A stretch of 64,000 bases of DNA from Pseudomonas sp. PDM04 (GTDB taxonomy: Bacteria; Pseudomonadota; Gammaproteobacteria; Pseudomonadales; Pseudomonadaceae): positions 372,001 through 436,000 of the forward strand of contig NZ_JACVAI010000006.1 in the NCBI RefSeq assembly GCF_014851765.1. The letters are read 5' to 3'. Below, one piece after another: positions 17,244 to 26,148 of this stretch. Position 1 is the stretch's first letter. Each line of letters starts with the position of its first letter. The notes beneath the pieces are model-generated. The model worked only from the letters and a program-made list of their open reading frames with translations. It was not told the origin of the DNA and did no database searches. A program made the translations under genes and the position numbers.

Positions 17244-18131
17244 TCAATTGATGCGCAACGCACGCAGGTCGAGGTGACCGTCCTTGAGCGGCGGGCACCA
17301 GTAGTAGCCACCGGTGATCGGCCGGCTGATGCGATACAAGCCGTCGGTGATGCCGTCTTCCAGGCCGCTCATGCGCCGCAGTTGCGCTTCGAAGGCATCG
17401 AGGGAAAAGCCGAACGCCAGGAACATCAGGCCCGCACGATCGCCTTCGATCCATGGCATCGAGCGGCGTACGATAAAGGCTTCGGGGGCGAAGCTTTCCT
17501 GGGCGGTGCGCTTGACGTGGGCGGAAATTGGCGCGTCGTCAATCTCTTCGTTATCGATCAGGCGACGGCCCATGATGTCGTCCTTTTCATTGGCCGCCAG
17601 GGCATGGAAGCCCTTGAGGTCGTGCTGCCACTGCTGGATGGCGGCAAAGCTGCCACCGACCAGACCTTCACCGCCCTCATTCGCCAGCGCCGCAGCCACC
17701 GCCGCTTCGTCGTGGGGGTTTTCAGTGCCATCTTCGTAGCCGGTCAGGTCGTGGCCGGTCAGGTGGCGGAAGGTTTCGTTCATCTGCACCAGGCGCAGCG
17801 CGGGCGCCAGCGCGGCTTCGATGGCGCTGCTGCGGTTGAGCAGCTCGCCACGGTCGACACCGTGCAACCAGCACCACAGCGCATGCTGGGTCGAGGGGTT
17901 GTCGACGCCAACGCCGGTCAGCGCCGGAAAAGGCCGCAGGCCTTCGATCTGCCCGCTCAGCGCCTTGACCAGGGACTCACCGAAACCGACCACTGCCGAC
18001 TTGCCGTCCACCAGTCCCATCAGCCTGTCGAGCGCGGCCGGCAGTGCATCGACCGACGCCAGCGCAAAGAACATGTGACGGGCCTGAAGTGGCACGGGGG
18101 TGGCGAGAATGCCCGGCTGGTAGTAGCTCAT
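17244..18131 (-). CDS. Dye-decolorizing (DyP-type) haem peroxidase
   Basis: 295-residue cytoplasmic haem peroxidase. The distal GxxDG motif is in GYEDGTENP (Asp134, Gly135), the proximal haem ligand is probably His205 in ISAHVKRT, and a conserved arginine follows in IVRRSMPW. The length and the short N-terminus without Tat signal fit the P/B-type (YfeX-like) group. The ATG has AAGGAG six bases upstream. No encapsulin gene or targeting tail is visible nearby. The gene is divergent from gapN. Confidence 0.94.
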   Translation of the reverse strand: MSYYQPGILATPVPLQARHMFFALASVDALPAALDRLMGLVDGKSAVVGFGESLVKALSGQIEGLRPFPALTGVGVDNPSTQHALWCWLHGVDRGELLNRSSAIEAALAPALRLVQMNETFRHLTGHDLTGYEDGTENPHDEAAVAAALANEGGEGLVGGSFAAIQQWQHDLKGFHALAANEKDDIMGRRLIDNEEIDDAPISAHVKRTAQESFAPEAFIVRRSMPWIEGDRAGLMFLAFGFSLDAFEAQLRRMSGLEDGITDGLYRISRPITGGYYWCPPLKDGHLDLRALRIN

Positions 18132-18316
18132 ATCAACTCCTTAAGAAAGAGCGCGAAGTTTACCCGCAGCGTTGGCGGTTGTGGGCGATCAAGGCAAAAG
18201 ATCGAGGGAACATGAAATCGGCGCTTAAAAAGTCGGACCAATAAGGCGTATAACCTCTGAAGTGAATTTGAACGGCAAGCCGCCAGCACATGACTGGGCT
18301 CACATGGAGTAGCAAC

Positions 18317-19942
18317 ATGACCACAGCACATATCCTTGGCACTCTGTTTCCAGACTCCAGCGACATCCCGGAAAAGTATCGCCTCGATGGCCCGACCGAG
18401 CAGCGCGAATACCTGGTCGATGGCCAGTTGAAAACCTGGTCGGGCGCCCTCGCCCAGGTCCGCAGCCCGGTGTACCTGACGGGCGAAAACGGCGATGAAC
18501 AAGTGATTCTCGGCAGCACCCCGCTGCTCGATGCCGACACCGCACTGACCGCCCTCGACGCCGCCGTGCGCGCCTATGACCGTGGCCAGGGCCTGTGGCC
18601 GACCATGCGCGTGGCCGAGCGCATCCAGCATGTCGAGAGCTTCCTCGCCCGCATGCGTGAACAGCGTGAGGCCGTGGTCAAGTTGCTGATGTGGGAAATC
18701 GGCAAGAACCTCAAGGACTCGGAAAAGGAATTCGACCGTACCTGCGATTACATCGTCGACACCATCAACGCGCTCAAGGAGCTCGATCGCCGCTCCAGCC
18801 GCTTCGAACTGGAGCAGGACACGCTGGGCCAGATCCGTCGCGTGCCGCTGGGCGTGGCGTTGTGCATGGGCCCCTACAATTACCCGCTGAACGAAACCTT
18901 CACCACACTCATTCCGGCGCTGATCATGGGCAACACGGTGGTGTTCAAACCGGCCAAGCTGGGCGTACTGCTGATTCGCCCGCTGCTGGAAGCGTTCCGC
19001 GACAGCTTCCCGGCCGGGGTGATCAACGTGATCTACGGCAGCGGCCGCGAGACCGTCAGTGCACTGATGGCCAGCGGCAAGATCGACATCTTCGCGTTCA
19101 TCGGCACCAACAAGGCCGCCAGCGACCTGAAAAAACTCCACCCCAAGCCGCACCGCCTGCGCGCCGCGCTGGGGCTGGATGCGAAGAATCCCGGCATCGT
19201 TCTGCCCGAGGTGGACCTGGACAATGCGGTGAACGAGGCCGTCACCGGTTCGTTGTCGTTCAATGGCCAACGCTGCACCGCGCTGAAAATCCTCTTCGTT
19301 CACGAGGACGTGGTCGAAGCCTTCATCGACAAGTTCAACGCCAAGCTCGCGACCCTCAAGCCCGGCATGCCCTGGGAAAACGGCGTGGCCCTGACACCGT
19401 TGCCGGAGTCGGGCAAGGTCGACTACCTGCATTCGCTGGTCGCCGATGCCGTCGCCAAAGGCGCCCGCGTGGTAAACCCCAACGGCGGTGAAGCCCGCGC
19501 TTCGTTCTTCTATCCGGCGGTGCTGTACCCGGTGACCCCGCAAATGCGCGTCTACCAGGAGGAGCAGTTCGGCCCGGTGGTGCCGATCGTGCCGTACAAG
19601 CATCTGGACACGGTGATCGACTACGTCCTGGAATCGGACTTCGGCCAGCAATTGAGTATCTTCGGCACCAACCCGGTGGCGGTCGGCCGGCTGGTGGACA
19701 CCTTCGCCAATCAGGTCGGGCGGATCAACCTCAACGCCCAGTGCCAGCGCGGGCCGGACACCTACCCGTTCAACGGCCGCAAGAACTCGGCCGAAGGTAC
19801 GTTGTCGGTGCATGATGCGCTGCGGGTGTTTTCGATCCGTACGCTGGTCGCGACCAAGTTCCAGGAGAACAACAAGGAACTGATCAGCGAGATCATCAGC
19901 GGGCGCAACTCGAGCTTCCTGACCACCGATTACATTTTCTGA
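18317..19942 (+). CDS. gapN: NADP-dependent glyceraldehyde-3-phosphate dehydrogenase-like aldehyde dehydrogenase
   Basis: 541-residue aldehyde dehydrogenase, likely the non-phosphorylating GAPDH that makes 3-phosphoglycerate and NADPH. It has the Asn188 region GPYNYPLNETFTTLIPA, cofactor lysine FKPAK, and nucleophile Cys320 in SFNGQRCTALKI. The sequence ends in FLTTDYIF, beyond the ALDH core. The ATG at 18317 has GGAG nine bases upstream; the open frame begins at 18290 without a ribosome site. A FUSC-type gene follows closely. The substrate is assigned by family resemblance only. Confidence 0.85.
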   Translation: MTTAHILGTLFPDSSDIPEKYRLDGPTEQREYLVDGQLKTWSGALAQVRSPVYLTGENGDEQVILGSTPLLDADTALTALDAAVRAYDRGQGLWPTMRVAERIQHVESFLARMREQREAVVKLLMWEIGKNLKDSEKEFDRTCDYIVDTINALKELDRRSSRFELEQDTLGQIRRVPLGVALCMGPYNYPLNETFTTLIPALIMGNTVVFKPAKLGVLLIRPLLEAFRDSFPAGVINVIYGSGRETVSALMASGKIDIFAFIGTNKAASDLKKLHPKPHRLRAALGLDAKNPGIVLPEVDLDNAVNEAVTGSLSFNGQRCTALKILFVHEDVVEAFIDKFNAKLATLKPGMPWENGVALTPLPESGKVDYLHSLVADAVAKGARVVNPNGGEARASFFYPAVLYPVTPQMRVYQEEQFGPVVPIVPYKHLDTVIDYVLESDFGQQLSIFGTNPVAVGRLVDTFANQVGRINLNAQCQRGPDTYPFNGRKNSAEGTLSVHDALRVFSIRTLVATKFQENNKELISEIISGRNSSFLTTDYIF

Positions 19943-19989
19943 GGAGCACCCGTCTGAGTACGTTCAAAAGCCAACGACTGCCATCCCTG

Positions 19990-21030
19990 GTGCGTCGCGT
20001 ACTGCGTCCCTTGCTGGACCCGTACCGACGCTACCGTCATGCCAAATTGATCCACGCGGTGCGCGTGTCGCTGGGGTTGCTGGCGACCATCCTGCTGACC
20101 ACCGGCATCAACCTGCCCCACGGCGAGTGGGCGTCGGTGACGATGCTGGTGGTGATCGGCGGTTTGCAACATCACGGCAACATCGGCAAGAAAGCCGCCG
20201 AGCGCGCCATCGGCACCTTGCTCGGCGCTTCGATCGGTCTGCTGCTGGTGGTGCAACAGGCCTGGCTCGGCCTGCCGTGGCTGACCTATTTCGCGATGGC
20301 CGTGATCTGCGGGTTCTTCTCCTACCACGCCATAGGCAAAGGCGGATACACCGCACTGCTGGCCGGCATCACTGTCTTCATCGTCGCCGGGCACGGTGAC
20401 AACCCGGTCTCGGACGGGTTGTGGCGCGGTGTGGACATCCTGATCGGGATTGGGCTGGCGTTGGCTTTCTCCTTCGCCCTGCCCCTGTATGCGGTTTATT
20501 CCTGGCGTTACAACCTGGCCGATGCGCTGCGTGATTGCGCGGCCATTTACGGGCGGATCATCAGTGGCCAACCGGTCACCGACGACGAGCACGTGAAGCT
20601 GATCAATCGCCTGAACGTGGTGATGGTGCAATTGCGCTCGCTGATGCCCTCGGTGTCCAAGGAAGTGAAGATCTCCATGACCGAACTCGACGCGATCCAG
20701 CGTCATTTGCGCATGTGCGTGAGCACCCTGGAGATCCTTGCCAACACCCGACCCGATGCCAACGATCCCGACGCCATGGCTCACCTGCAATCGGCCTTGA
20801 AAGCCGAGCACCGGTTGATCCGCGTGCAACTGGTGGGCATGGCGCGGGCGCTGAAGTCCGGGGCGTTCCAGCGCCTGACCCGGTCCATTGAACCGCCCGT
20901 GGAATCGAGCCTGGATGAACCGGTCTATCACCCGCTCGACGGCTATCGATTATTGATCCGGCAGTTGGCCAATAACATCGGCGAGATGCGCCAGCGCCTG
21001 GCCAAGACTGCGCCGCGCTGGAGCATTTGA
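19990..21030 (+). CDS. FUSC-family inner-membrane protein
   Basis: 346 residues from GTG 19990. It has about six hydrophobic helices in the first half (VRVSLGLLATILLTTGINLP, WASVTMLVVIGGLQHHGN, AIGTLLGASIGLLLVV) and a helical cytoplasmic half, as in FUSC/aromatic-acid-exporter proteins. The start is uncertain: the frame is open upstream, and a CTG at 19954 (giving STFKSQRLPSLV) has GAGGAG seven bases before it, a much better ribosome site than that of the GTG. It follows gapN by under 50 bp, so co-transcription is likely. Role unknown, possibly efflux. Confidence 0.88.
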   Translation: MRRVLRPLLDPYRRYRHAKLIHAVRVSLGLLATILLTTGINLPHGEWASVTMLVVIGGLQHHGNIGKKAAERAIGTLLGASIGLLLVVQQAWLGLPWLTYFAMAVICGFFSYHAIGKGGYTALLAGITVFIVAGHGDNPVSDGLWRGVDILIGIGLALAFSFALPLYAVYSWRYNLADALRDCAAIYGRIISGQPVTDDEHVKLINRLNVVMVQLRSLMPSVSKEVKISMTELDAIQRHLRMCVSTLEILANTRPDANDPDAMAHLQSALKAEHRLIRVQLVGMARALKSGAFQRLTRSIEPPVESSLDEPVYHPLDGYRLLIRQLANNIGEMRQRLAKTAPRWSI

Positions 21031-21927
21031 TCAGGGTGCGACGGTCCGCCGGAACTTCAGGCTCCAACCTTGCTGCATGCCGGCGGCGGCCAGCAGAATC
21101 GCCGCGACCCCCACCCATTGCAGCACCTCCAGGCGATGGCCGAAGGCAAACCAGTCGACGAAAATCGCCGCAATCGGGTAGATGAACGACAACGCACCGG
21201 TCAGCGCGGTCGGCAATTTCTGAATCGCGCCGTACAGCAACACATACATCACACCGGTGTGAACGATGCCCAGGGTCACCAGGCTGGCCCAGGCACCCGG
21301 CGCTTGCGGCAACGTTGAAAAATGCGCAAAGGGTGCGAGCAGCAACACGCCGGTGCTGACCTGGATCAGCGCGATCAGGTGCGGCGGCGTGCCGGTCAGC
21401 CGTTTGATGATCAGCGCCGCAATCGCATACAGGAACGCCGCGCCCAGCGCCAGCAAGATGCCCAGCAGATAGTCATTGCCGGCTTCGCCCTGCTCGCCGT
21501 GGGCACTGACGATCGCCAGCATCCCGAGAAACGAAATGCCCAACCAGAACAGTTTCTGCAGGGTGATTTTTTCGTTGAGAAACAGCGCCGCCAAGCCGAC
21601 CAGCATGAACGGCTGGACGTTGTACACCGCCGTGCCGATGGCAATCGAGGCGCGCGAGTAGGAGGCGAACAACAGCACCCAGTTACCGACAATCGCCACG
21701 CCGCTGAGCACTGCCAGCAGGAAGGTGGTGCGGGTCAGAATGCCCGGGCGCAGGAAACCGAACGCCGCGCAGATCAGCAACAACGTGCCGGCGCCGAACA
21801 CGCAGCGCCAGAACACCACATCCAGCACCGGTTGACCGGACACCAGCACGAACCAGCCGATGGTCCCGGAAATCAGCATGGCGGCGGTCATTTCAAATGA
21901 TCCGCGACGTAGGGTTTTGTCCATCAT
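21031..21927 (-). CDS. EamA/DMT-family transporter
   Basis: 298-residue drug/metabolite transporter with ten predicted membrane helices in two EamA halves (GWFVLVSGQPVLDVVFWRCVFGAG in the first, LLGILLALGAAFLYAIAALIIKRL in the second). Members export amino acids or other metabolites. AGGAG precedes the tandem ATGs (21927 and 21924). The Lrp-type regulator is divergent and 132 bp away, which suggests it controls this exporter. It converges tail to tail with the FUSC gene with no gap. Confidence 0.93.
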   Translation of the reverse strand: MMDKTLRRGSFEMTAAMLISGTIGWFVLVSGQPVLDVVFWRCVFGAGTLLLICAAFGFLRPGILTRTTFLLAVLSGVAIVGNWVLLFASYSRASIAIGTAVYNVQPFMLVGLAALFLNEKITLQKLFWLGISFLGMLAIVSAHGEQGEAGNDYLLGILLALGAAFLYAIAALIIKRLTGTPPHLIALIQVSTGVLLLAPFAHFSTLPQAPGAWASLVTLGIVHTGVMYVLLYGAIQKLPTALTGALSFIYPIAAIFVDWFAFGHRLEVLQWVGVAAILLAAAGMQQGWSLKFRRTVAP

Positions 21928-22059
21928 CAGACTCCTGTGTTTGAGCGCAAATTATGACAATCCGTGCCAGGGCTTCTCCAGCGCAAAAAGCAGGCTAAAA
22001 TTGGCATCTGCCTTTTTTATCAAGGCAGTTTCGCCAAATTGCCTAACGGGGGTTCCGCC

Positions 22060-22497
22060 ATGACCGACGATATCGACCAAGTGCTGATTACCGCGCTGAT
22101 GGAGGACTCACGACGCTCGCTCAAGGCCCTGGCGAACCTCAGTGGCCTTTCTTCACCCAGCGTCGCCGAGCGTTTGCGCCGCCTCGAAGAGCGTGGCGTG
22201 CTCAAGGGCTACACCGTCGAAATCGACCCCAAGTGCTTTGGCTATCAACTCCAGGCCATCGTGCGGATCCGCCCGCTGCCGGGGCAGTTGCATGAAGTGG
22301 AGCGGCAGATCCAGGCGATTCCCGAGTTCACCGAATGCGACAAGGTCACCGGCGATGACTGCTTCATCGCCCGCCTGCATGTGCGCTCAATGGAACAGCT
22401 GGACACCCTGCTCGACCGCCTCAACAGCCACGCCGAAACCAACACCGCCATCGTCAAGAAAACCCCGGTCAAACGTCGCCTGCCCCCCATGGCCTGA
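22060..22497 (+). CDS. Lrp/AsnC-family transcriptional regulator
   Basis: 145 residues: an N-terminal HTH (LITALMEDSRRSLKALANLSGLSSPSVAERLRRLEERGVLKGY) and an effector-binding RAM domain (IVRIRPLPGQLHEVERQIQAIPEF...DCFIARLHV). The ATG at 22060 is used because the HTH then begins at the normal distance; the open frame upstream to 21964 has no support. It is divergent from the DMT transporter and is probably its local regulator with an amino-acid effector. A strong hairpin follows the stop. Confidence 0.93.
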   Translation: MTDDIDQVLITALMEDSRRSLKALANLSGLSSPSVAERLRRLEERGVLKGYTVEIDPKCFGYQLQAIVRIRPLPGQLHEVERQIQAIPEFTECDKVTGDDCFIARLHVRSMEQLDTLLDRLNSHAETNTAIVKKTPVKRRLPPMA

Positions 22498-22522
22498 GCC
22501 CTTGCACAAATCCCGGGCAATA

Positions 22523-22546
22523 AAAAACCCGCCGAAGCGGGTTTTT
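22523..22546. terminator. Bidirectional rho-independent terminator
   Basis: Stem AAAAACCCGC / GCGGGTTTTT (10 bp) with loop CGAA. T-runs follow on both strands. It sits between the convergent Lrp gene and the Bax-inhibitor-1-like gene. Confidence 0.93.
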
Positions 22547-22561
22547 CATTGAAGGCTGAGA

Positions 22562-23233
22562 TCAGTCGTCGCGGCCCATGATGCCGAAGATCTGCAACAG
22601 GCTGATGAACAGGTTGTAGATCGATACATACAGGCTGATGGTCGCCATGATGTAGTTACGTTCGCCGCCGTGAATGATGGCGCTGGTCTGGAACAGGATG
22701 CAGGCCGAGGAGAACAGCACGAAACCTGCGCTGATCGCCAGTTGCAGGCCGCTGATCTGGAAGAAGAAGCCCGCCACCACCGCAGCCAGCAACACGAAGA
22801 AGCCTGCAGTGATGAAGCCACTGAGGAAACTCATGTCCTTGCGGCTGATCAGCACGTAGGCCGACAGGCCACCGAACACCAGCGCCGTCATCGCGAACGC
22901 CGAACTGACGACTTCAGCACCGCCCTGCATGCCCAGGTAACGGTTGAGGATCGGGCCGAGAATGAAACCCATGAAGCCGGTCAGGGCAAACGCCGACACC
23001 AGGCCCCACGCGGAATCACGGAGTTTGTTGGTCAGGAAGAAAAGGCCGTAGAAACCGATCAGCACCACGAAAATGTTCGGGTAGCCGACACGCATCTGCT
23101 GGGCGACAAACGCCATCACGCCGCTGAATGCGAGGGTCAGCGCCAGTAGGCCGTACGTGTTGCGCAGGACGCGGCTAACCTCTAGCTGCTCAGCCTGCAC
23201 GCTGTTATTCACTGCGTAATCCTGTTCGCGCAT
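22562..23233 (-). CDS. Bax inhibitor-1/YccA-family membrane protein
   Basis: 223-residue protein with seven hydrophobic helices and no signal peptide. BI-1 family features are the N-terminal NTYGLLALTLAFSGVMAFVA, GFYGLFFLTNKLRDS and the end ISLYVSIYNLFISLLQIFGIMGRDD, where the acidic C-terminal residues are typical. E. coli YccA is a substrate and modulator of the FtsH protease; others form pH-sensitive calcium leak channels. The ATG has AGGAG eight bases upstream. It stands alone, opposite the tRNA-Ser. Confidence 0.95.
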   Translation of the reverse strand: MREQDYAVNNSVQAEQLEVSRVLRNTYGLLALTLAFSGVMAFVAQQMRVGYPNIFVVLIGFYGLFFLTNKLRDSAWGLVSAFALTGFMGFILGPILNRYLGMQGGAEVVSSAFAMTALVFGGLSAYVLISRKDMSFLSGFITAGFFVLLAAVVAGFFFQISGLQLAISAGFVLFSSACILFQTSAIIHGGERNYIMATISLYVSIYNLFISLLQIFGIMGRDD

Positions 23234-23356
23234 GGCGACACTCCTGTTGGTTTGAAACGTTCAGTCGCAAAGATCATAACAGACGCTCTGTAACAAGCTA
23301 TGGGGAGAGTTTGACAGTGTGTTTCATTCAGGTATTATGGCGCCCGCAACGCAAAC

Positions 23357-23444
23357 GGAGGTGTGGCCGAGTGGTTTAAGGCAACGGTCTTGAAAACCGT
23401 CGACTGTAACAGGTCCATGAGTTCGAATCCCATCGCCTCCGCCA
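23357..23444 (+). tRNA. tRNA-Ser(UGA)
   Basis: An 88-nt class II tRNA including encoded CCA. The acceptor stem is GGAGGTG paired with CGCCTCC, the anticodon loop is CTTGAAA with anticodon TGA, there is a long variable arm (CGACTGTAACAGGTC region), and the T loop is GTTCGAATCC. It reads UCA codons. Confidence 0.98.
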
Positions 23445-23451
23445 TCTTTAT

Positions 23452-23485
23452 ACGACAAAGCCCTGATTATTCAGGGCTTTGTCGT
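23452..23485 (+). terminator. tRNA-Ser terminator hairpin
   Basis: A perfect 15-bp stem, ACGACAAAGCCCTGA / TCAGGGCTTTGTCGT, with loop TTAT, 7 nt after the tRNA. No long T-run follows, but the TTT inside the 3-prime arm fits termination. Confidence 0.85.
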
Positions 23486-23594
23486 TTCTGGGGTTTGGAG
23501 TGTGTCGACCCGCTCAATGCATGGCATTCCACTCGTGCCGTTCTGTGTTGCTCTGCTAGGGTGGCGACCATTCAGGCGCAAGGAAGCAAAGAAA

Positions 23595-23921
23595 ATGGAA
23601 GTGCGGAACTCGCTAGTGATGGCCCTTCTGGCATCGATAACCCATCAGGCCGTGGCAGCCGAAAATAACAACCCTTTCGAGGCCGCGTTGATGATCACCA
23701 CCATTGTACCGTCGGTGATCGTATCGGGTGCCACGGCGCTCACCTCGGAAATTCCAGACAAACTCAAGTCCGCCAAAAGCGATGCCCTGGCATTCATCGG
23801 CTCAGAGGGCGAGATCCGTGGAGCGGAGTTCGAGCAGGCCTCCCGGTACTACCGCGCGACCTATCGCCCGCCCCTGATGTCAGATCATCAACTGGCCCTG
23901 GCGATCGCCACTTCGCGCTGA
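23595..23921 (+). CDS. Small exported protein, DUF2388-like
   Basis: 108 residues with an N-terminal signal peptide (VRNSLVMALLASITHQAVAA). The second half, SAKSDALAFIGSEGEIRGAEFEQASRYYR followed by SDHQLALAIA, matches the pattern of small periplasmic DUF2388 proteins that are plentiful in Pseudomonas and have no known function. The ATG at 23595 has AGGAAG upstream; the open frame begins at 23502 without support. A single-gene unit after the tRNA. Confidence 0.75.
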   Translation: MEVRNSLVMALLASITHQAVAAENNNPFEAALMITTIVPSVIVSGATALTSEIPDKLKSAKSDALAFIGSEGEIRGAEFEQASRYYRATYRPPLMSDHQLALAIATSR

Positions 23922-23966
23922 GCCTTCGGGCCTTTACTCTGCCACGGCAGCTTGCCGCTCGGGACG

Positions 23967-24920
23967 TCACCGACTTCGAGCGCCGCGAAACTCGCTGGGT
24001 GTTACGCCCACTTCGCGACGAAACACCTGGGAGAAATGACTGGGACTCGAATAGCCGACCTCCAACCCGACTTCGATGACGCTGCGGCCGGTTTCGAGCA
24101 ACAGTTGCCGTGCGCGCGCCATGCGCAGGCGGATGAAATACTGGGACGGCGACAGCCCCGTCGCGCGCTTGAACATACGGCTGAAATGGTACTCGCTGAG
24201 TTCGGCAAGCCCTGCCAGCCTGGCCAGGCTGAACTCATCGCCCAGCTCCGCGCTCATTGCATCGATGACCTTGCGCAGCTTGTACGCCTGTAACGCGTTG
24301 ACCCGGCGCCCTGCTTGAATGTCCGCCAGATAGGTGCGCACGAGATGCACGGCCAGCGCCTGTGCCAGCGATCGGGCGAAAAGGCTGCTGGGTGAGCGTT
24401 CTTCAACCCATTCCACGCGCAACTGCTCCATGACAAACGCGACTCGCTCATCCCGAGCACCTGAGACATCGCGCAAATGCACTGCCCCGGCGTGATGCCC
24501 CAGCAGTTCCCTCGACGCCTGCTCGATCAGTGGCAAGCCCAGGTAAAGGTGCATGACGTCGAAGGTCTCGCCCCCCTGAGTCTGCCAGCGCATTTCATAG
24601 GGCTCATCGGTACTGGTCAGGAAGAAGTCGCCTGCCATGACATCTGCCGCTTCCCATTCCCCACCCAGAGCGCGCTCCTCGACTTTCGCCGCCCCTGCCA
24701 GGACCAGTACGAGCAGCGGCTCCACCACTGCAGGTACCAGGATCGGATCAATGACGCTGCGATGGGTAAACAGCTGAATCACGATGTCCTTGAGTTCCGG
24801 ATGCGGCGGTACAGCCTGCGGCTCGCCTGGCAGGTACTCACCCATCGACTCGGCGGTGATGCGCAAGCCTGCACAGGAGGTCGAAACTCGCTCCAAAGGC
24901 TTGAACCTGTTACTTGCCAT
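23967..24920 (-). CDS. AraC-family transcriptional regulator
   Basis: 317 residues. The N-terminal part (to about residue 200) is a cupin-like sensor domain. The C-terminus holds two HTH motifs: FSLARLAGLAELSEYHFSRMFKRATGLSPSQYFIRLRMARARQLL and SVIEVGLEVGYSSPSHFSQVFRREVGVTPSEFR. It is divergent from the SDR gene across 293 bp, a spacing typical of an AraC regulator activating its neighbour, probably in response to the SDR substrate. No clear operator repeat was found in the gap. Confidence 0.93.
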   Translation of the reverse strand: MASNRFKPLERVSTSCAGLRITAESMGEYLPGEPQAVPPHPELKDIVIQLFTHRSVIDPILVPAVVEPLLVLVLAGAAKVEERALGGEWEAADVMAGDFFLTSTDEPYEMRWQTQGGETFDVMHLYLGLPLIEQASRELLGHHAGAVHLRDVSGARDERVAFVMEQLRVEWVEERSPSSLFARSLAQALAVHLVRTYLADIQAGRRVNALQAYKLRKVIDAMSAELGDEFSLARLAGLAELSEYHFSRMFKRATGLSPSQYFIRLRMARARQLLLETGRSVIEVGLEVGYSSPSHFSQVFRREVGVTPSEFRGARSR

Positions 24921-25213
24921 GAACGTATCCTTTTCCGTATTCGGTTGTGCAAAGCCAGACAGGCTTCAACGTCTCCAGGCGCCCGGGCGACGCTTGTGCG
25001 AAATGGTTGGATGGATGATATCGGGCTTTTCTCGTCGTTGAACGAAGCGTCAAACACTCCTCCTGCCACATGCGACGCAAAACTCCGACAGTTCAGGCAA
25101 GCCTCCGAAAGCCACCTCCCCCGTGTTGCGAGACAGTCAACCTGTCGCCGGCAACAGCGCCTTGCGGGCGCCGGCCGGCCTATCCCTGACGGGATCCAAC
25201 ACTGGAGAACATC

Positions 25214-25978
25214 ATGACCGATATCAAGAACAGCACGCCAAACGAAGTCGCCGGTAAAGTCGCCCTGGTCACGGGCGCAGCCAGTGGCATTGGCAGGGCG
25301 ATCGCGCTTTTGCTGCACGCCCGCGGCGCCAAGGTCGTCGCCGAAGATCTGAACCCTGCGGTCGAGGAACTGGCTCGCCCAGGCCTGGTGCCACTGGTCG
25401 CCGACATCACCCAGGACGGTGCCGCGGAGCGCGCGGTCGCGTTGGCCGTGGAGCAGTTCGGTCGACTGGACATCCTGGTCAATAACGCCGGCATCATCAT
25501 TAACAAGCTGGTCATCGACATGATCCGCGAGGACTGGGAGCGCATACAAGCGGTCAATGCCACGGCGGCTTTCCTGCACAGCCGCGAAGCGATCAAGGCG
25601 ATGATGCCGAACAAATCCGGCTCGATCGTCAACATCGCGTCCTACGCCTCCTACTTCGCCTTTCCTACCATCGCAGCCTACACCGCCTCCAAGGGTGCGC
25701 TTGCCCAACTGACGCGCACCCTGGCGCTCGAAGTCATCGCCCATGGCATTCGTGTCAATGCCGTCGGCGTGGGGGATGTGGTCACCAACATCCTCAATGA
25801 CGTGGTCGATGATGGCCCTGCATTTCTGGCCAAACACGGCGAAGCCGCGCCTATCGGCCGCGCAGCGCAACCGGAGGAAATCGCCGAAGTGGTCGCCTTC
25901 ATCGCCTCGGATCGGGCCAGTTTCCTGGTGGGTTCAGTCGTCATGGCCGACGGCGGCATGACCGTCACGGCGGGCTGA
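25214..25978 (+). CDS. Short-chain dehydrogenase/reductase
   Basis: 254-residue classical SDR. The cofactor motif is TGAASGIG with VVAEDLN behind it, which suggests NAD preference; NNAG is present, and the catalytic Ser, Tyr-x3-Lys lies in IASYASYFAFPTIAAYTASKGAL. The end, FLVGSVVMADGGMTVTAG, is the normal C-terminus, so the gene is complete. GGAG precedes the ATG by six bases. The substrate is unknown. The AraC gene is divergent. Confidence 0.94.
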   Translation: MTDIKNSTPNEVAGKVALVTGAASGIGRAIALLLHARGAKVVAEDLNPAVEELARPGLVPLVADITQDGAAERAVALAVEQFGRLDILVNNAGIIINKLVIDMIREDWERIQAVNATAAFLHSREAIKAMMPNKSGSIVNIASYASYFAFPTIAAYTASKGALAQLTRTLALEVIAHGIRVNAVGVGDVVTNILNDVVDDGPAFLAKHGEAAPIGRAAQPEEIAEVVAFIASDRASFLVGSVVMADGGMTVTAG

Positions 25979-26010
25979 GCAGCACAGGCAGATCTGCCCG
26001 CTATGAACGG

Positions 26011-26148
26011 ATGGGCAACTACATCCAGTACTGGGGCGACAGCAGCTTCACCGCCGATGGGCACTTTCATGACGATGCGCTCTATCGCGCCGGCATGATT
26101 CCGAATGCCGACCGGCGTGACAAGCTCACTGAAGCATTCGCGCCTTAA
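26011..26148 (+). pseudogene. Orphan 45-codon C-terminal fragment
   Basis: Directly after the SDR stop, another frame stays open and reads MGNYIQYWGDSSFTADGHFH, then DDALYRAGMIPNADRRDK and a short end. It looks like real coding sequence (aromatic, charged, GC-rich codons), but it lacks a ribosome site and its own N-terminus, and the frame is already open inside the SDR. It may be the remnant of a gene once lying downstream of the SDR. I do not recognise the family. A short real gene is the alternative. Confidence 0.4.

Noticed and set aside
18128..19813. 561-codon minus-strand open frame
   Set aside because: Antisense to gapN, whose domains and catalytic residues are clear.
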